64,000 nucleotides of DNA from Methylobacterium sp. UNC378MF (GTDB lineage Bacteria > Pseudomonadota > Alphaproteobacteria > Rhizobiales > Beijerinckiaceae), in NCBI RefSeq assembly GCF_900103195.1, contig NZ_FMWU01000003.1, positions 62,001-126,000 of the forward strand. Direction: 5' to 3'. The translations under genes and the position numbers were made by a program. Below, piece by piece: positions 50,929 to 60,510 of this stretch (position 1 is the stretch's first letter; every line of letters begins with the position of its first letter). A model generated the notes under the pieces. That model saw nothing but the letters and a program-made list of their open reading frames with translations. It was not told the DNA's origin and made no database searches.

Positions 50929-52554
50929 TCAGCCGATCCGGCGGACCGCGCGTTCACCCGCACCGGACGGCGGCAGCGCGGCAGCCGCCATCCCGGCTGA
51001 TACCGGGTCGGCACCGGGCGCCTTCGGGGTGCTCGCCTTCGCCGGCAGGACGGTCGGGATCGGCGCGGCCGAGGCCGGGCCGGCAGCGGTCGACGCCGGG
51101 GACGAGATCGAGGCCGAGACAGGGGCCGAAGTGGGGGGCGACGTGGGGACCGACGGGGGAATCGACGTAGGGACCGGTCTGGAAACCGGCGCCGCGGCTT
51201 TCGGGGCTGCCGACACGAGCGCCGGACCAGCAGCGTCCGCTTCCGGCTCCACCGGGGGTGCGGCGGCGAGCGTGTTCGGCGGCTCGCGCCAAGCGAAGGC
51301 GTCGAGGCGCCCGGTTACCGGCGAGACCGGTGCCCAGGTGTCGGAGGCGATGCCGTCGGCGATCCAGACGCGGTCGCGTGGCGCGCGGGCGGCCCGGGCG
51401 AGCCACTCGCGGGCCTGGCCGGAGGCGGCCCCGTGCTCGGCCTCCTCGATGGCCGCCATCATCAGGCAGGCCCGGGCAGTCGGACGGTCGGCGAGCAGGG
51501 GCTTCACGGCCTCCCGGGCCCGCTTGTAGTCCCGCGCGTCGAGGGCAGCCTGGCCCAGGGCGAGCCGGGATTCCGGATCCCAGACGGACAGCTTCGCCAG
51601 GACCTCGGCGCGGGCGAGGCGGTCGCGGACCGAGTCGCCGGGCCGCAGGCCGAGATAGACCTTGGCGAGGTCGGGATGGGGATTGGCCTTCCAGGCCGCC
51701 TCGACGATCCGCGCGGCCTTCTTGACGTCACCGCGGCGGGCGAGGAGGCGGCCGGCGATACAAGCCGCCGGGACGAGGTCGGGGGCGAGTTTGACCGCCT
51801 GCAGGATGCGCTCCGCGGCGAGTTCCGGCTCGCCGGCCTCGCGCTCGCCGGCGATCGCGGTGAGGAGCACCGCCCGCTGGCGTCGGGCCGCGGCCTTGTC
51901 GATCAGTCCGAGGGACGAGCGACGCTCGATCGTCTCGAGGGCGGCCGCCCAGTCGCCGTCGGCGCTCTGCGCCTCAAGCACGGCCTCGTTGGCCCAGGTG
52001 ACGCTTGGGGCGAGGCGGGCAGCCTCGGTGGCGTAGGCGCGGGCGGCGGTCTCGTCCTCGCGGCGCCGGGCCTCCACGAACAGGCCGCGCAGGCCCAGGA
52101 CCCGGGTCTCGGGATCGTCGACCATGCGCTGGAAGGCGCTCTCGGCCGCGTCCCGGTCGCCGGAGATCTGCGCCGCCTGCGCCTTGAGCAGCAGGGTCAG
52201 CGGCTCGGTGCCGAGGAGCCGCTCGGCGTCGCCCGCGAAGCGGCGAGCCGCCAGAGGATCGCCCGAGCCCACCGCGACCATGCCGCGGGAGAGGGCCGAG
52301 AGGCCCTTGGCCCGGCGGCGCTCGGCCGAGCCGCGGACCAGGGCCTCCGGCAGGCCGATGACGCCGCGCACGATCGCCCAGAGCACGCCCAGGACAATCG
52401 CGGCCGCGATCACGCCCACGAGGGCGACCGCGAGGCTGGTGCCGATCTGGTAGCCGTTCCAGACGACGGTGACGGTGCCGGGCCTGTCGGCGATCCAGAC
52501 CGCCCCGAAGGCGGCGAGTGCGAGCAGAGCCAGGAAGGCGAGGGCGCGCCACAT
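50929..52554 (-). CDS. hemY: HemY-like membrane protein with tetratricopeptide repeats
   Basis: A 541-residue protein. Two N-terminal membrane helices (residues about 1-22 and 38-62) form the HemY N-terminal domain with WNGYQIGTSLAV between them; residues about 90-420 are TPR-like helical repeats; the C-terminal about 110 residues are Pro/Ala/Ser-rich and low complexity. The name comes from its link to haem biosynthesis genes in many proteobacteria; the direct role is not established. It is downstream of the Mic60-like gene and HemD in one minus-strand set. Confidence 0.88.
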   Translation of the reverse strand: MWRALAFLALLALAAFGAVWIADRPGTVTVVWNGYQIGTSLAVALVGVIAAAIVLGVLWAIVRGVIGLPEALVRGSAERRRAKGLSALSRGMVAVGSGDPLAARRFAGDAERLLGTEPLTLLLKAQAAQISGDRDAAESAFQRMVDDPETRVLGLRGLFVEARRREDETAARAYATEAARLAPSVTWANEAVLEAQSADGDWAAALETIERRSSLGLIDKAAARRQRAVLLTAIAGEREAGEPELAAERILQAVKLAPDLVPAACIAGRLLARRGDVKKAARIVEAAWKANPHPDLAKVYLGLRPGDSVRDRLARAEVLAKLSVWDPESRLALGQAALDARDYKRAREAVKPLLADRPTARACLMMAAIEEAEHGAASGQAREWLARAARAPRDRVWIADGIASDTWAPVSPVTGRLDAFAWREPPNTLAAAPPVEPEADAAGPALVSAAPKAAAPVSRPVPTSIPPSVPTSPPTSAPVSASISSPASTAAGPASAAPIPTVLPAKASTPKAPGADPVSAGMAAAALPPSGAGERAVRRIG

Positions 52555-52679
52555 GGGGTCAGTATCTCCTGTCGGCGGCCGGCTGGCGGCCGTCGCGGGG
52601 GGCGGGAGGAGCGGGGCGCCTGCGCGCCCGCTCGGAGATGATGCGGCCGCGCAGCGCGCGGATCGGGGCCCTCACCGGA

Positions 52680-54881
52680 CTAGCGCCCGGGGGCGGCTTG
52701 GGCCGGCTGGGGCGCGCCGACCGGCAGGGCCTTGAAGGCGCTGTCGAGCAGGGTGCGCACGGCCTGCTCGGCCTCGGCCCGGGCCTTGAGCTTGGCGCCG
52801 AAATCCCCAGCCTGCTCCTGGGCCTCGGCCGGGAGCGCCGCGAAGGCCGCCGAGGCTGCCGTCAGGTCGCCGCGGTCGAGGGACGCCTGGACCTTGCTCT
52901 CCGGATCGCCCGAGGCCTCGGGGGCGGGCGCATCGGCCTTGCGGATCTGCACGAGACCGTCGGCCATGCTGAGGAGCTTGGTGCGGAAATCGCCGGTCTC
53001 GGCCGCGCTCCTGGCGCGCTGCGCCTGCCGCTTGGCCGCGATCCGCTCGGCGATCGGCCGGAACGTGTCGGCGAGATCCGCCGCCGAGGGGGCGCCGCCG
53101 TCGGCGAAGGGGGCGAGGGCCTTGGCCTGCACCTCCGTTCCCGGATCGAGCTTGCGCAGGGTCGCCAGCGGCTCGGCATAGCTCGCCCCGGATTCCAGCG
53201 CGGCCGCCACCCGGTCGGCGACGACGACCCGGAGCGCCGCCTGGACGGTGCTGGCCTCGGCGCGCTGCGCCACGCTCTTGTCCAGGGCGGCGATCTGGTC
53301 GGCCTGCTCCTGCAGCCGCCGGTCGACTGCCTTCGCAGCCTCCGCGGCCTGGGCCTGTCCGGCCTCGGCGGCGGTGCGGCTCGCCTGGGTCGCGGCCTGG
53401 ACCGCCTCGGTGGCGGCCTTCACCCGCGCGTCGACGGCCTGCTGCAGCGAGTCGAGCCGCTGCCCCAGGGCCGCGTCGGCCTCGGCATTCGCCTTGGTCT
53501 TCTGCTCCACCTCGCTCTGCAGCGCCGCGACCTTCCGGGCGGCCTCCTCGGCCGCGCCCTTGTTGGCGCCGCCATCCTCCACCGCCTTCAGGCGAGTCTC
53601 GAGGTCGGCGATCTGCTTGGCGTTGTCCTGGACCGCGCCGAGCTTCGAGTCGGCCGGCTGGTCGCGGCCGGGCTCCTGACCGGGCTCCTCCTGCAGCGCC
53701 GCGACGCGCTGATCGAGGCTGTCGAGGCGGGCGACGAGATCCGGCGGCACGGCCGGGGCTTGACCGGAGGCCTGACCGGCAGCTTGCCCGTCGGCGGCGG
53801 AAGCGGGCGCCGCGCCGGACTTGTCCAGCGCCTGCTTGGCGCTCGCCTCAGCGGCGGCGACGCGTTTGTCGAGCGCCGTCACCGCGTCGCGCGGGGCCAA
53901 GCCGTCGAGACGCTTGTCGAGGGATGCGAGCTGGCTGGAGAGCCTCTGGTCCAGGGCGTTCAGGCGCGGGTCGGGGCCGATCCCGGCCTTCTCGGCGCCG
54001 AACAGCAGGCCGGCGCCGATCACGCCCCCGAGCAGCCCCGCGGCCGCGAGCGAGCCGAACCCGGCCCGGGCCTTGGGCGCGGCGGCGCTTCTGGCGGGGT
54101 CGGCGGCGGCCACCGCAGGGATCGGGCCCTTCGGCGGCTCCTTGCCGTCCCTGGTGGCGTCCTTGGGAGCATCCTTGGACGGCTCCTTGCCGGCGGCCGG
54201 CGGATCCGGGATCCGCTTGGCCTTCAGGTCGATGATCGGACCGGCCGTCACCGCGCTGGCCGCCGCCGTGCCCGCGGCACCGGAAGCGGGTCCGCCCGGA
54301 CGGGGACCGCCCTGCGGGCCGGTTCCGGGCTGCGCGGATTTCGGATCGATCGTGGCCCCGGACGCGCCGGACGCGGTGGTGGAGGCCGTCGACGCGGACG
54401 CGGACGATCCGACCCGGGCGTCGGAGCCCGACGACGCGGCGGCGCCCGCCTTCAGGGGATCGGGCTTGACGGGATCGATCTTGGCGCCCGCCGTCTGCGC
54501 GGCCGGGCCGGTCGACGACTTCAGGCCGTCGGCCCCGGAAGCCGGCTTGCCGGCGTCGGCCTTCGGATCGATCGTGCCGGGCTTGGCGGTCACGACCGGG
54601 TCGGTTGCCGGCTTGGGCGGAGTTCCGGGCGCCGATCCCTGCGGCCCCTTCGCGCCGCCGCCGGCGGTGGAGGAAGCCGACGTGGAAGCCGACGTCGAAG
54701 CGGTGGACGCCGACATCGTGGCCGGTCGGGACGCGCTCCCGGACGGGCTGGGCTGCCCGGGCTTGCCGGGCGCGGCGTCCGGCTTCCGGCCGCCGCCGGG
54801 GCCGGGCTTGTCGGCGTCGCTGGGTGGTGGCGTCACGGGCAAGTCCTCCAACTCTTCGGCGTCGCCGCGCCCCCCTAGCAC
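52680..54881 (-). CDS. Mic60/mitofilin-like inner-membrane protein
   Basis: A 733-residue protein. Residues about 1-265 are a long low-complexity Pro/Ala/Ser/Asp/Lys region, followed by a single membrane helix near residue 280 (SLAAAGLLGGVIGAGLLFG), then a long coiled-coil-rich periplasmic part (about 300-560: many ALDKRV/QVAALQSEV repeats) and a C-terminal domain (about 600-733). This order matches the alphaproteobacterial homologue of mitochondrial Mic60, which shapes membranes. The neighbourhood with HemD and HemY is the known context of this family. Length is larger than usual because of the low-complexity region. Confidence 0.85.
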   Translation of the reverse strand: MLGGRGDAEELEDLPVTPPPSDADKPGPGGGRKPDAAPGKPGQPSPSGSASRPATMSASTASTSASTSASSTAGGGAKGPQGSAPGTPPKPATDPVVTAKPGTIDPKADAGKPASGADGLKSSTGPAAQTAGAKIDPVKPDPLKAGAAASSGSDARVGSSASASTASTTASGASGATIDPKSAQPGTGPQGGPRPGGPASGAAGTAAASAVTAGPIIDLKAKRIPDPPAAGKEPSKDAPKDATRDGKEPPKGPIPAVAAADPARSAAAPKARAGFGSLAAAGLLGGVIGAGLLFGAEKAGIGPDPRLNALDQRLSSQLASLDKRLDGLAPRDAVTALDKRVAAAEASAKQALDKSGAAPASAADGQAAGQASGQAPAVPPDLVARLDSLDQRVAALQEEPGQEPGRDQPADSKLGAVQDNAKQIADLETRLKAVEDGGANKGAAEEAARKVAALQSEVEQKTKANAEADAALGQRLDSLQQAVDARVKAATEAVQAATQASRTAAEAGQAQAAEAAKAVDRRLQEQADQIAALDKSVAQRAEASTVQAALRVVVADRVAAALESGASYAEPLATLRKLDPGTEVQAKALAPFADGGAPSAADLADTFRPIAERIAAKRQAQRARSAAETGDFRTKLLSMADGLVQIRKADAPAPEASGDPESKVQASLDRGDLTAASAAFAALPAEAQEQAGDFGAKLKARAEAEQAVRTLLDSAFKALPVGAPQPAQAAPGR

Positions 54882-54950
54882 CGCGGCGGCGCCGGGCGCG
54901 AGGGCGAGATACGGCGGCCCGGCCTCCCTGTCACCGCACGGTTAGCCCGG

Positions 54951-55649
54951 TCACGGCGCCAGGGCGTCGAGCAGGTCCGCTTCGCGCGGGCGTGCCGCGA
55001 CGAAATGGACCGGAACACCGGCGGCTTCCAGGGGTGCCGCGACATCCGGCGATAGGCAGTAATGCCTCAGCCGGCGGAAAGCTCCGCCGTGCTCCGAACC
55101 ATCCGCGAGGGCAAGGGCGACGGCGGCGCTGCGCCGGGAATAGTGGAGGGCGGCCTCGAGGCGATTCCCGGCGAGTTCGCGGCCGACCGCCGGGGGCAAG
55201 CGCTCCAGCGCCTCGGCCCGGTAGGCCACGAAGGCGCTGATCCGGAATCCGGCCGCCGCGAGCGTCGCCGCCGGTTCCGGCTTGCGCTCGGCCCCGGTCG
55301 CGTGAAGGAGCGCCGTGCCGGGTGTCAGCGTCGCCGCCACCAGGGCAGCGAGGCCCGCGGCATCGCCGGGGCCCTCCCGCACGGGGCCGAGACCGGCCTC
55401 GCGGGCCAGGGCGGCGGTCCGCGCGCCGACGGCGAAGACCGGAAGGCCCCGCAGGGCCGGCGCGTCCCGGGCTGCCGGAATCGCGCTGGCGCTGGTGAGG
55501 AGCAGCGCGGCGAAGGGTCCCATGGGCGGCGCCGCCGCGGTCGGCCGCACCGCCAGCACGGGTTCCACGAGCGGCGCGTGGCCCAGCGCCGCGAGCGCCG
55601 CCCCGGTCCGCGTCGCCCCCGGCTCGGGCCGCGCCACCCAGATCCGCAA
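54951..55649 (-). CDS. hemD: Uroporphyrinogen-III synthase
   Basis: A 232-residue enzyme that cyclises hydroxymethylbilane to uroporphyrinogen III in tetrapyrrole biosynthesis. The two-domain layout shows in LLLTSASAIPAARD, VFAVGARTAALAREAGLG, ATGAERKPE and the C-terminal YCLSPDVAAPLEAAG. Family sequences are poorly conserved, so the call leans partly on synteny with the HemY and Mic60-like genes downstream. It is 69 bases upstream of the Mic60-like gene. Confidence 0.85.
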   Translation of the reverse strand: MRIWVARPEPGATRTGAALAALGHAPLVEPVLAVRPTAAAPPMGPFAALLLTSASAIPAARDAPALRGLPVFAVGARTAALAREAGLGPVREGPGDAAGLAALVAATLTPGTALLHATGAERKPEPAATLAAAGFRISAFVAYRAEALERLPPAVGRELAGNRLEAALHYSRRSAAVALALADGSEHGGAFRRLRHYCLSPDVAAPLEAAGVPVHFVAARPREADLLDALAP

Positions 55650-55652
55650 CGG

Positions 55653-56528
55653 CTAGGCGTCCAGCGTCAGGCGGACGCCGTGGCGCGCGGCGGCGCCCGG
55701 GGCGAGCAGGCGCTGCGAATCGCGCTCGGCGAGGTCGCCCGCGAAGCCCGACCAGTCGGCGTAGCCGGTCCAGCACTCGAGCGACAGGAACGGCGCGGTG
55801 GGCTTGGTCCAAACCGCCAGGTGGGGGAAATCCGCCATCTCCATGCGGATCGACCGGCCGGGGCCGGTGAAGCGCATCCAGCGGCTGCGGGCGTTCCGGA
55901 ACACGAAGGCCTCGGTGAAGAGCGCCGGATCGAGGGGCAGCGTGTCCCCGGCGAGGGGGATCGGCTGCTCGTCGCGCAGCAGCAGGCCGCCCGGGCCGAC
56001 CTGGGGCGCGAAGGGCCGCTCCGCCTGCTCGAAGGCCACCGCGTAGCCGCCATCCCGCGCGCGGGTGCCGCCCGCGAAGGGCCATGGGAAGGCCGGGTGG
56101 AAGCCGAGGGCGTAGGGCAGGGGGACGTCGCCGGGATTGGCGACGGTCACGTCGAGGTCGAGACCCGCCGGGCGGACCCGCGCGGCGACGTCGAGCCGGA
56201 ACGCGAACGGGTAGTGCGCCCGCGTCTCAGGCCCGTCGGTCAGGCGCAGGGTCACCGCGTCGGCGCTCCGGTCGACCACCGCGAAGGGCAGGTCCCGGGC
56301 GAAGCCGTGCTGCGCCATCGGGTAGCGCTCGGAGCCGACCGTCACGTGCCCGCCGGCCGAGGCGCCGACCACCGGGAAGAGCCAGGGCGCGTGGCGGTTC
56401 CAGTGCTCGGGGTCGCCGCTCCAGAGATACTCGGTCCCGCCGACCCGCCAGGAGACCGGCTCGGCCCCGTGGGTCGCGAGCGTCGCGGTGGTGCCGTCCG
56501 CTGCGGTCAGCTCGATGCGCGTGGTCAC
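55653..56528 (-). CDS. Aldose 1-epimerase (galactose mutarotase) family protein
   Basis: A 291-residue beta-sandwich protein. It has NRHAPWLFPVVGAS, MAQHGFARDLPF, YALGFHPAFPWPF (candidate catalytic His) and a later Glu-containing SLECWTGYADWSG. Members interconvert sugar anomers. The GTG start at 56528 is preceded by GGGAGA; the longer frame has an unrelated N-terminus. It lies just upstream of HemD on the same strand but with no obvious functional link. Confidence 0.88.
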   Translation of the reverse strand: MTTRIELTAADGTTATLATHGAEPVSWRVGGTEYLWSGDPEHWNRHAPWLFPVVGASAGGHVTVGSERYPMAQHGFARDLPFAVVDRSADAVTLRLTDGPETRAHYPFAFRLDVAARVRPAGLDLDVTVANPGDVPLPYALGFHPAFPWPFAGGTRARDGGYAVAFEQAERPFAPQVGPGGLLLRDEQPIPLAGDTLPLDPALFTEAFVFRNARSRWMRFTGPGRSIRMEMADFPHLAVWTKPTAPFLSLECWTGYADWSGFAGDLAERDSQRLLAPGAAARHGVRLTLDA

Positions 56529-56604
56529 GGTGCTCTCCCGGTCTGCCTCGGACAGCCGAGGTAACGGAGGCCGGGCCGGACGCAAGGGGCCAGCAAGGGG
56601 CGGC

Positions 56605-58356
56605 TCACGCCGCCGTGCCGAGCCCCGGCAGGACCGCCTCGGGCGGCCCGGAGGCGACGATCCGGCCCGCCTCCAGGACGTGGACCGCGTCGGCGCCCTC
56701 CAGGGTCGAGAGGCGATGGGCGATCAGGATCAGCGTCCGCCGGCCCGACAGGGCGCGCAGCGCCCGCATCACGGCCGCCTGCGTCTCGTCGTCGAGGGCG
56801 GAGGTCGCCTCGTCGAACACGATGACGTCCGGGTCGTGGTAGAGCGCCCGGGCGATGCCGACGCGCTGGCGCTGGCCGCCGGAGAGCCGCGCCCCGCGCT
56901 CGCCGACCCGCTCGGCGTAGCCGTGGGGCAGAGCCGCGACGAACTCGTGGGCGCCGGCGAGCCGCGCCGCCCGCTCGACGGCGGCGAGGTCCGGCGCGTC
57001 GAGGCCGAGCGCGATGTTCTCCGCCACGGTGCCGTCCACCAGGAACACCTCCTGCGGGACGTAGCCGATCCGGTTCTGCCAGGCGGGCAGGGTCCCGGCG
57101 TCGAGGGGCCGGCCGTCCACGGTGATCTGCCCGATGGTCGGGCTCAGGACGCCGAGGATCAGTCCCGCCAGCGTCGACTTGCCCGAGCCGGTCCGCCCGG
57201 CGAGGCCGATCGTGGTGTTGACTGGGATCGCCAGGTCGATCCCGGCGAGCGCCGGCCGGCCGGTGCCGTAGTCGAAGCCGAGGCCCTCGAGGCGGATCGC
57301 CGTCGCGAAGGGCAGCCGCTCCGCGGTGCGGGGCCGGGGCTCCCGCTCGTCGGCGAGCTCGTCGACGATCACCCGCACCGCCGGCAGGGTGAAGCGCATC
57401 AGCGCCACCGAGGTGAAGATGTTCTGGAAGGCCGGCAGCATGCGGTAGCCCGCGAAGGCGAACAGGCCGAGCAGCGGCAGGATCCCGGCGACGTCGAGAC
57501 CCCGGGCGAGCGCGAACAGCACCACCACGATCACCCCGCCGAAGGCCAGCGCCTCGATGACGAAGCGCGGCATCTGGCCGGTGAGCTGGCTCGCCGCGGT
57601 GGCGAGGGCGTAGGCCCGCGCCGGGGCGTCGAACCGCGACGCGAACGCCTCCGCGCGCCCGTAGAGCTTCAGCTCGGTGAGAGCCCCGAAGGTCTCCTGC
57701 ACGATCCGGAAGCGGGCCTCGTTGTCGGCGACGGTGCGGCTGCCCAGCCGCGCCAGCCGGGCACGCATCACGAGGTAGATCCCGACATAGAGGCCGCCGA
57801 AGCCGCCCCCCAGGATCAGCGCGAGCTGCGGCGCGTAGGCCAGCAGGAAGGCGATCACCGCGAGCGCCGAGCTCGCCCGCGAGGCGAGCACCGTGGCGGG
57901 CGTCAGCGCGCCGATGACCAGCCGGTCGGTCTCGGACAGCACGTTCTTGGCGAGCTCGGCGCTGTTGGCCTTCGCGAAGAACAACCGCTCCCGGTCGAGG
58001 TAGCGGAACAGCAGCCGCCGGCTGAGGCTGTAGCCGGCCAAGTGCGTGAATCGGAGCTGCGCGTAGGTCAGCCCGGCATTCACCAGCGCGGTGACGAGGA
58101 TCGCCGCGAGCGCCGCGCCGCCGGTCACCAGCAGGAAGCCGCGCTCGTCGGTCAGGCCGAGGGCGCCCCGGGCCTGGGCCAGGTAGGGGATCCGGGTCGC
58201 CGCCGACGGGTCCCCGACCAGCGTGAGGAACGGGATCACCGAGGCGACGCCCACCACCTCGAGCAGCGCCGCCGCCGCGAGGCCGAGGGCAATCAGGCCG
58301 AGCCGGCGCCGGTCGGCTGCCCGCATGGCGCGGACGAGGTCGATCAGCGCGCGCAT
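56605..58356 (-). CDS. ABC exporter with fused membrane and ATPase domains (MsbA/PglK-like)
   Basis: A 583-residue half-transporter. The N-terminal transmembrane domain (residues about 1-320) has six predicted spans; the ATPase has Walker A GRTGSGKST, signature LSGGQRQR, Walker B VIVFDEATSALDD and the H-loop ILIAHRLST. Such proteins export or flip lipids, glycans or peptides as homodimers. The substrate is unknown; overall layout suggests lipid-linked glycan or lipid flippases. Single-gene unit. Confidence 0.9.
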   Translation of the reverse strand: MRALIDLVRAMRAADRRRLGLIALGLAAAALLEVVGVASVIPFLTLVGDPSAATRIPYLAQARGALGLTDERGFLLVTGGAALAAILVTALVNAGLTYAQLRFTHLAGYSLSRRLLFRYLDRERLFFAKANSAELAKNVLSETDRLVIGALTPATVLASRASSALAVIAFLLAYAPQLALILGGGFGGLYVGIYLVMRARLARLGSRTVADNEARFRIVQETFGALTELKLYGRAEAFASRFDAPARAYALATAASQLTGQMPRFVIEALAFGGVIVVVLFALARGLDVAGILPLLGLFAFAGYRMLPAFQNIFTSVALMRFTLPAVRVIVDELADEREPRPRTAERLPFATAIRLEGLGFDYGTGRPALAGIDLAIPVNTTIGLAGRTGSGKSTLAGLILGVLSPTIGQITVDGRPLDAGTLPAWQNRIGYVPQEVFLVDGTVAENIALGLDAPDLAAVERAARLAGAHEFVAALPHGYAERVGERGARLSGGQRQRVGIARALYHDPDVIVFDEATSALDDETQAAVMRALRALSGRRTLILIAHRLSTLEGADAVHVLEAGRIVASGPPEAVLPGLGTAA

Positions 58357-58435
58357 GGCGTCGCGGGGTCTGGCGGGGCTGCTCGCATGGTCGGGCCGGG
58401 CTTAAGCGCGCCGTTCCGGCCTGTCCACGCCGGGC

Positions 58436-58753
58436 TCAGTCGAGCTTCTTGAGGGAGCCCAGGTCGACCTCGCCGTCCTGGCCGGTGAAGGTCAGGGTCT
58501 TGGCGGCCCCGTCCGCCTGCGCGACGCCGCCGATCCGGTGGTCACCGCTGTCGTAAGTCGAGACCCGCCCGTCGCGGTCGACGAGGAGGCGGCGCTTGTC
58601 CGGGAAGAATGCGTACTTCATCCCGTTCTGCGCGCCGCTGGTCGCGGGCTCGCCGAGATCCTTCGGCCACCAGGGCTCCATGCCCTTCATCGGCTCCATG
58701 GGTTTCATCGGTTCCATCGGCTTCATGGGTTCCATCGGCTTCATCGGTTCCAC
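58436..58753 (-). CDS. Small protein with tandem MEPMKP repeats
   Basis: A 105-residue protein. The first about 27 residues are four repeats of a Met-Glu-Pro-Met-Lys-Pro hexamer encoded by an 18-bp tandem repeat (about 58674-58753), followed by a short globular part (NGMKYAFFPDKRRLLVDRDGR, shown as KYAFFPDKRRLLVDRDG) and TLTFTGQDGEVDLGSL. GTG 58753 is a good start: AGGAGG sits seven bases upstream. No known domain; the Met-rich repeat could bind metal (copper) but this is speculation. No signal peptide is seen. Confidence 0.65.
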   Translation of the reverse strand: MEPMKPMEPMKPMEPMKPMEPMKGMEPWWPKDLGEPATSGAQNGMKYAFFPDKRRLLVDRDGRVSTYDSGDHRIGGVAQADGAAKTLTFTGQDGEVDLGSLKKLD

Positions 58754-58834
58754 GGCGCGCCTCCTGCCGGTCGAGAGACAGGAGGACGCGGCAGGCGCGG
58801 AAGGGTTGCACGCCCCCTCCCGCCCGGGCCGGGC

Positions 58835-59515
58835 TCAGAGCGGCGGCAGCCCCGGCGCCGGGCGCTCCCGCACCTGGCCGTCGAAGCCGACATGGAGCTG
58901 GTGCTCGCGGCCGTCCCGGTCCTTCGCGGCCACCTCGAAGTGGCGCGGCCCGCGGCCCGTGACCCGCACGTCGCCGTAGCCCGCCGCCTGGACCGAGGCA
59001 GTCAGGGCGGCCATGTCGGGCTTCGGCCCGAGACCGAGCCGGTCCTTGGCCCAGTCCAGGCTGCCGGTCGGAGGGCCGCCGGCCGGCCCGAGCAGCAGCG
59101 TGCGCCCGTCCCCGTGGGTCAGGACCCGGGCGTGCAGGAAGCCGGTCTCGAAGCGGCCCTGCACCGTCACGGTCTCGCCTTTGGCGACGAGGCCGCCGCC
59201 CTCACCCTCGCGGCCCGTCTCGACGAGGGCCCGCCCGGTCCCGTCCTGCACCACGAACTTGTTGCCGAAGATCTCCGCGACCGCGCCCTTGATGGCGGTC
59301 GCGCCCGATGGGGCCAGGGCCTGGATCGCCACCGGCGCGACCGGCGTCGGCTGGAACGGCGTGCCCTGCGCCAGGGACAGGCCGACGGCGCCCAGGGTCA
59401 GCGGCAGCGCCATCGCGCCGACTACCCAGGTCCGCCGCGGGACCGCCCTCGACGCCGGCCTGGCGGTCTCGCGGACCTCCCGCACGGTCCCGTCGATGGT
59501 CTTGTCGTCGCTCAT
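58835..59515 (-). CDS. Membrane-anchored OB-fold-like plus PepSY-like protein
   Basis: A 226-residue protein. An N-terminal membrane anchor is at residues about 28-50 (WVVGAMALPLTLGAVGLSL). A middle segment (about 75-140: IFGNKFVVQDGTGRALV and TVTVQGRFETGFLHARV) resembles a small OB-fold domain, and the C-terminal part (about 155-215: MAALTASVQAAGYGDVRVTG, then HFEVAAKDRDGREHQLHV) resembles PepSY, a domain seen in envelope inhibitors. It is divergent from a two-component system, so it may be the target or a modulator of that system. The fold calls are by pattern only. Confidence 0.65.
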   Translation of the reverse strand: MSDDKTIDGTVREVRETARPASRAVPRRTWVVGAMALPLTLGAVGLSLAQGTPFQPTPVAPVAIQALAPSGATAIKGAVAEIFGNKFVVQDGTGRALVETGREGEGGGLVAKGETVTVQGRFETGFLHARVLTHGDGRTLLLGPAGGPPTGSLDWAKDRLGLGPKPDMAALTASVQAAGYGDVRVTGRGPRHFEVAAKDRDGREHQLHVGFDGQVRERPAPGLPPL

Positions 59516-59844
59516 GATCTCAATCCTCTGAAGGGTCCGGATCCGCTCGATCCGATGCCCCTTCCTAGGGAGCCGCCGGCAATCCGGTCTGAACCGCGCG
59601 GTTCAGGCCCGGTTAAACGCGCCGCCCTAGAGCGCTCCGTGTGGAACCCGTGCGGGCTCAAAGGCTTGGCAGCGGGCGCTGATGCGGGCCGACAGGTCGG
59701 CACCCGCGTGGCCGTCCCGACGGCCCGGGTGAGACCACGGACGTAAGTCCTGGCCGCAGCGGGTGAAACCGGCCGGCCGCCCGGGGCATCGCGCCGGCAG
59801 CGGTCGAATCCGGCCATCGCGGACCAGACGGGGAGGTGAGACCG
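59516..59844. other. Divergent promoter region, 329 bases
   Basis: It lies between the PepSY-like gene (minus) and the response regulator (plus). GGGAGG at 59831 is the response regulator's ribosome site. No clear operator or ORF is seen. Confidence 0.4.
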
Positions 59845-60510
59845 GTGAAGATCCTGCTGGTGGAGGACGACGCGGCCCTCGCGGCGGAGGTCGCCAAGGT
59901 CCTGCGCGCCGAGAACTTCGTGCTCGACCGCGCCGCCACCGGCGAGGACGCCCAGCATCTCGGCGAGACCGAGGGCTACGACGCCGTCGTGCTCGATCTC
60001 GGCCTGCCGAAGGGCGACGGTGTCTCGGTGCTGCGGGCCTGGCGCGGGGTCGGGCGGACCCTGCCGGTGCTGGTGCTCACCGCCCGGGACGGCTGGAGTG
60101 ACAAGGTCGCGGCCTTCAAGGCGGGGGCGGACGACTATCTCGTGAAGCCGGTCCGCGTGGAGGAGCTGGTGATCCGCCTGCGCGCCCTCGTGCGCCGGTC
60201 CCAGGGCGGGGGAGCGAGCCGGATCACCTGCGGCCCCTTGAGCTTCGATCCAGGTCTCGGCGCCTTCGAGCACGAGGGCCTGCCGCTCAGGCTCACCGGC
60301 CTGGAATGGCGGGTCCTGTCCTGCCTGATGCTGAACCGCGAGACCGTGGTGCCGCGCCCGCACCTGATCGAGCGGGTCTACGAGGGCGACGCCGACGTCG
60401 ATTCGAACTCCGTCGAGGTGATCATCACGCGCCTGCGCCGGAAGATCGCCCCGGCGCGGATCGAGAGCGTGCGCGGCCACGGCTACCGCCTGCACGCGGA
60501 GCCCGCCTGA
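59845..60510 (+). CDS. OmpR-family response regulator
   Basis: A 221-residue DNA-binding regulator. Receiver domain: acidic pair EDD at the N-terminus, phospho-acceptor Asp51 (VVLDLGLP), and Lys101 (DDYLVKP). C-terminal winged helix: TGLEWRVLSCLM, NSVEVIITRLRRK, ESVRGHGYRL. The start at GTG 59845 has GGGAGG eight bases upstream; an in-frame GTG three codons earlier is possible. It pairs with the histidine kinase gene, which overlaps its stop (TGATG), and probably regulates the divergent PepSY-like gene. Confidence 0.93.
   Translation: MKILLVEDDAALAAEVAKVLRAENFVLDRAATGEDAQHLGETEGYDAVVLDLGLPKGDGVSVLRAWRGVGRTLPVLVLTARDGWSDKVAAFKAGADDYLVKPVRVEELVIRLRALVRRSQGGGASRITCGPLSFDPGLGAFEHEGLPLRLTGLEWRVLSCLMLNRETVVPRPHLIERVYEGDADVDSNSVEVIITRLRRKIAPARIESVRGHGYRLHAEPA

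Noticed and set aside
56488-58452. 654-residue plus-strand frame
   Set aside because: Antisense to the ABC exporter gene; composition and lack of domains mark it as a shadow.
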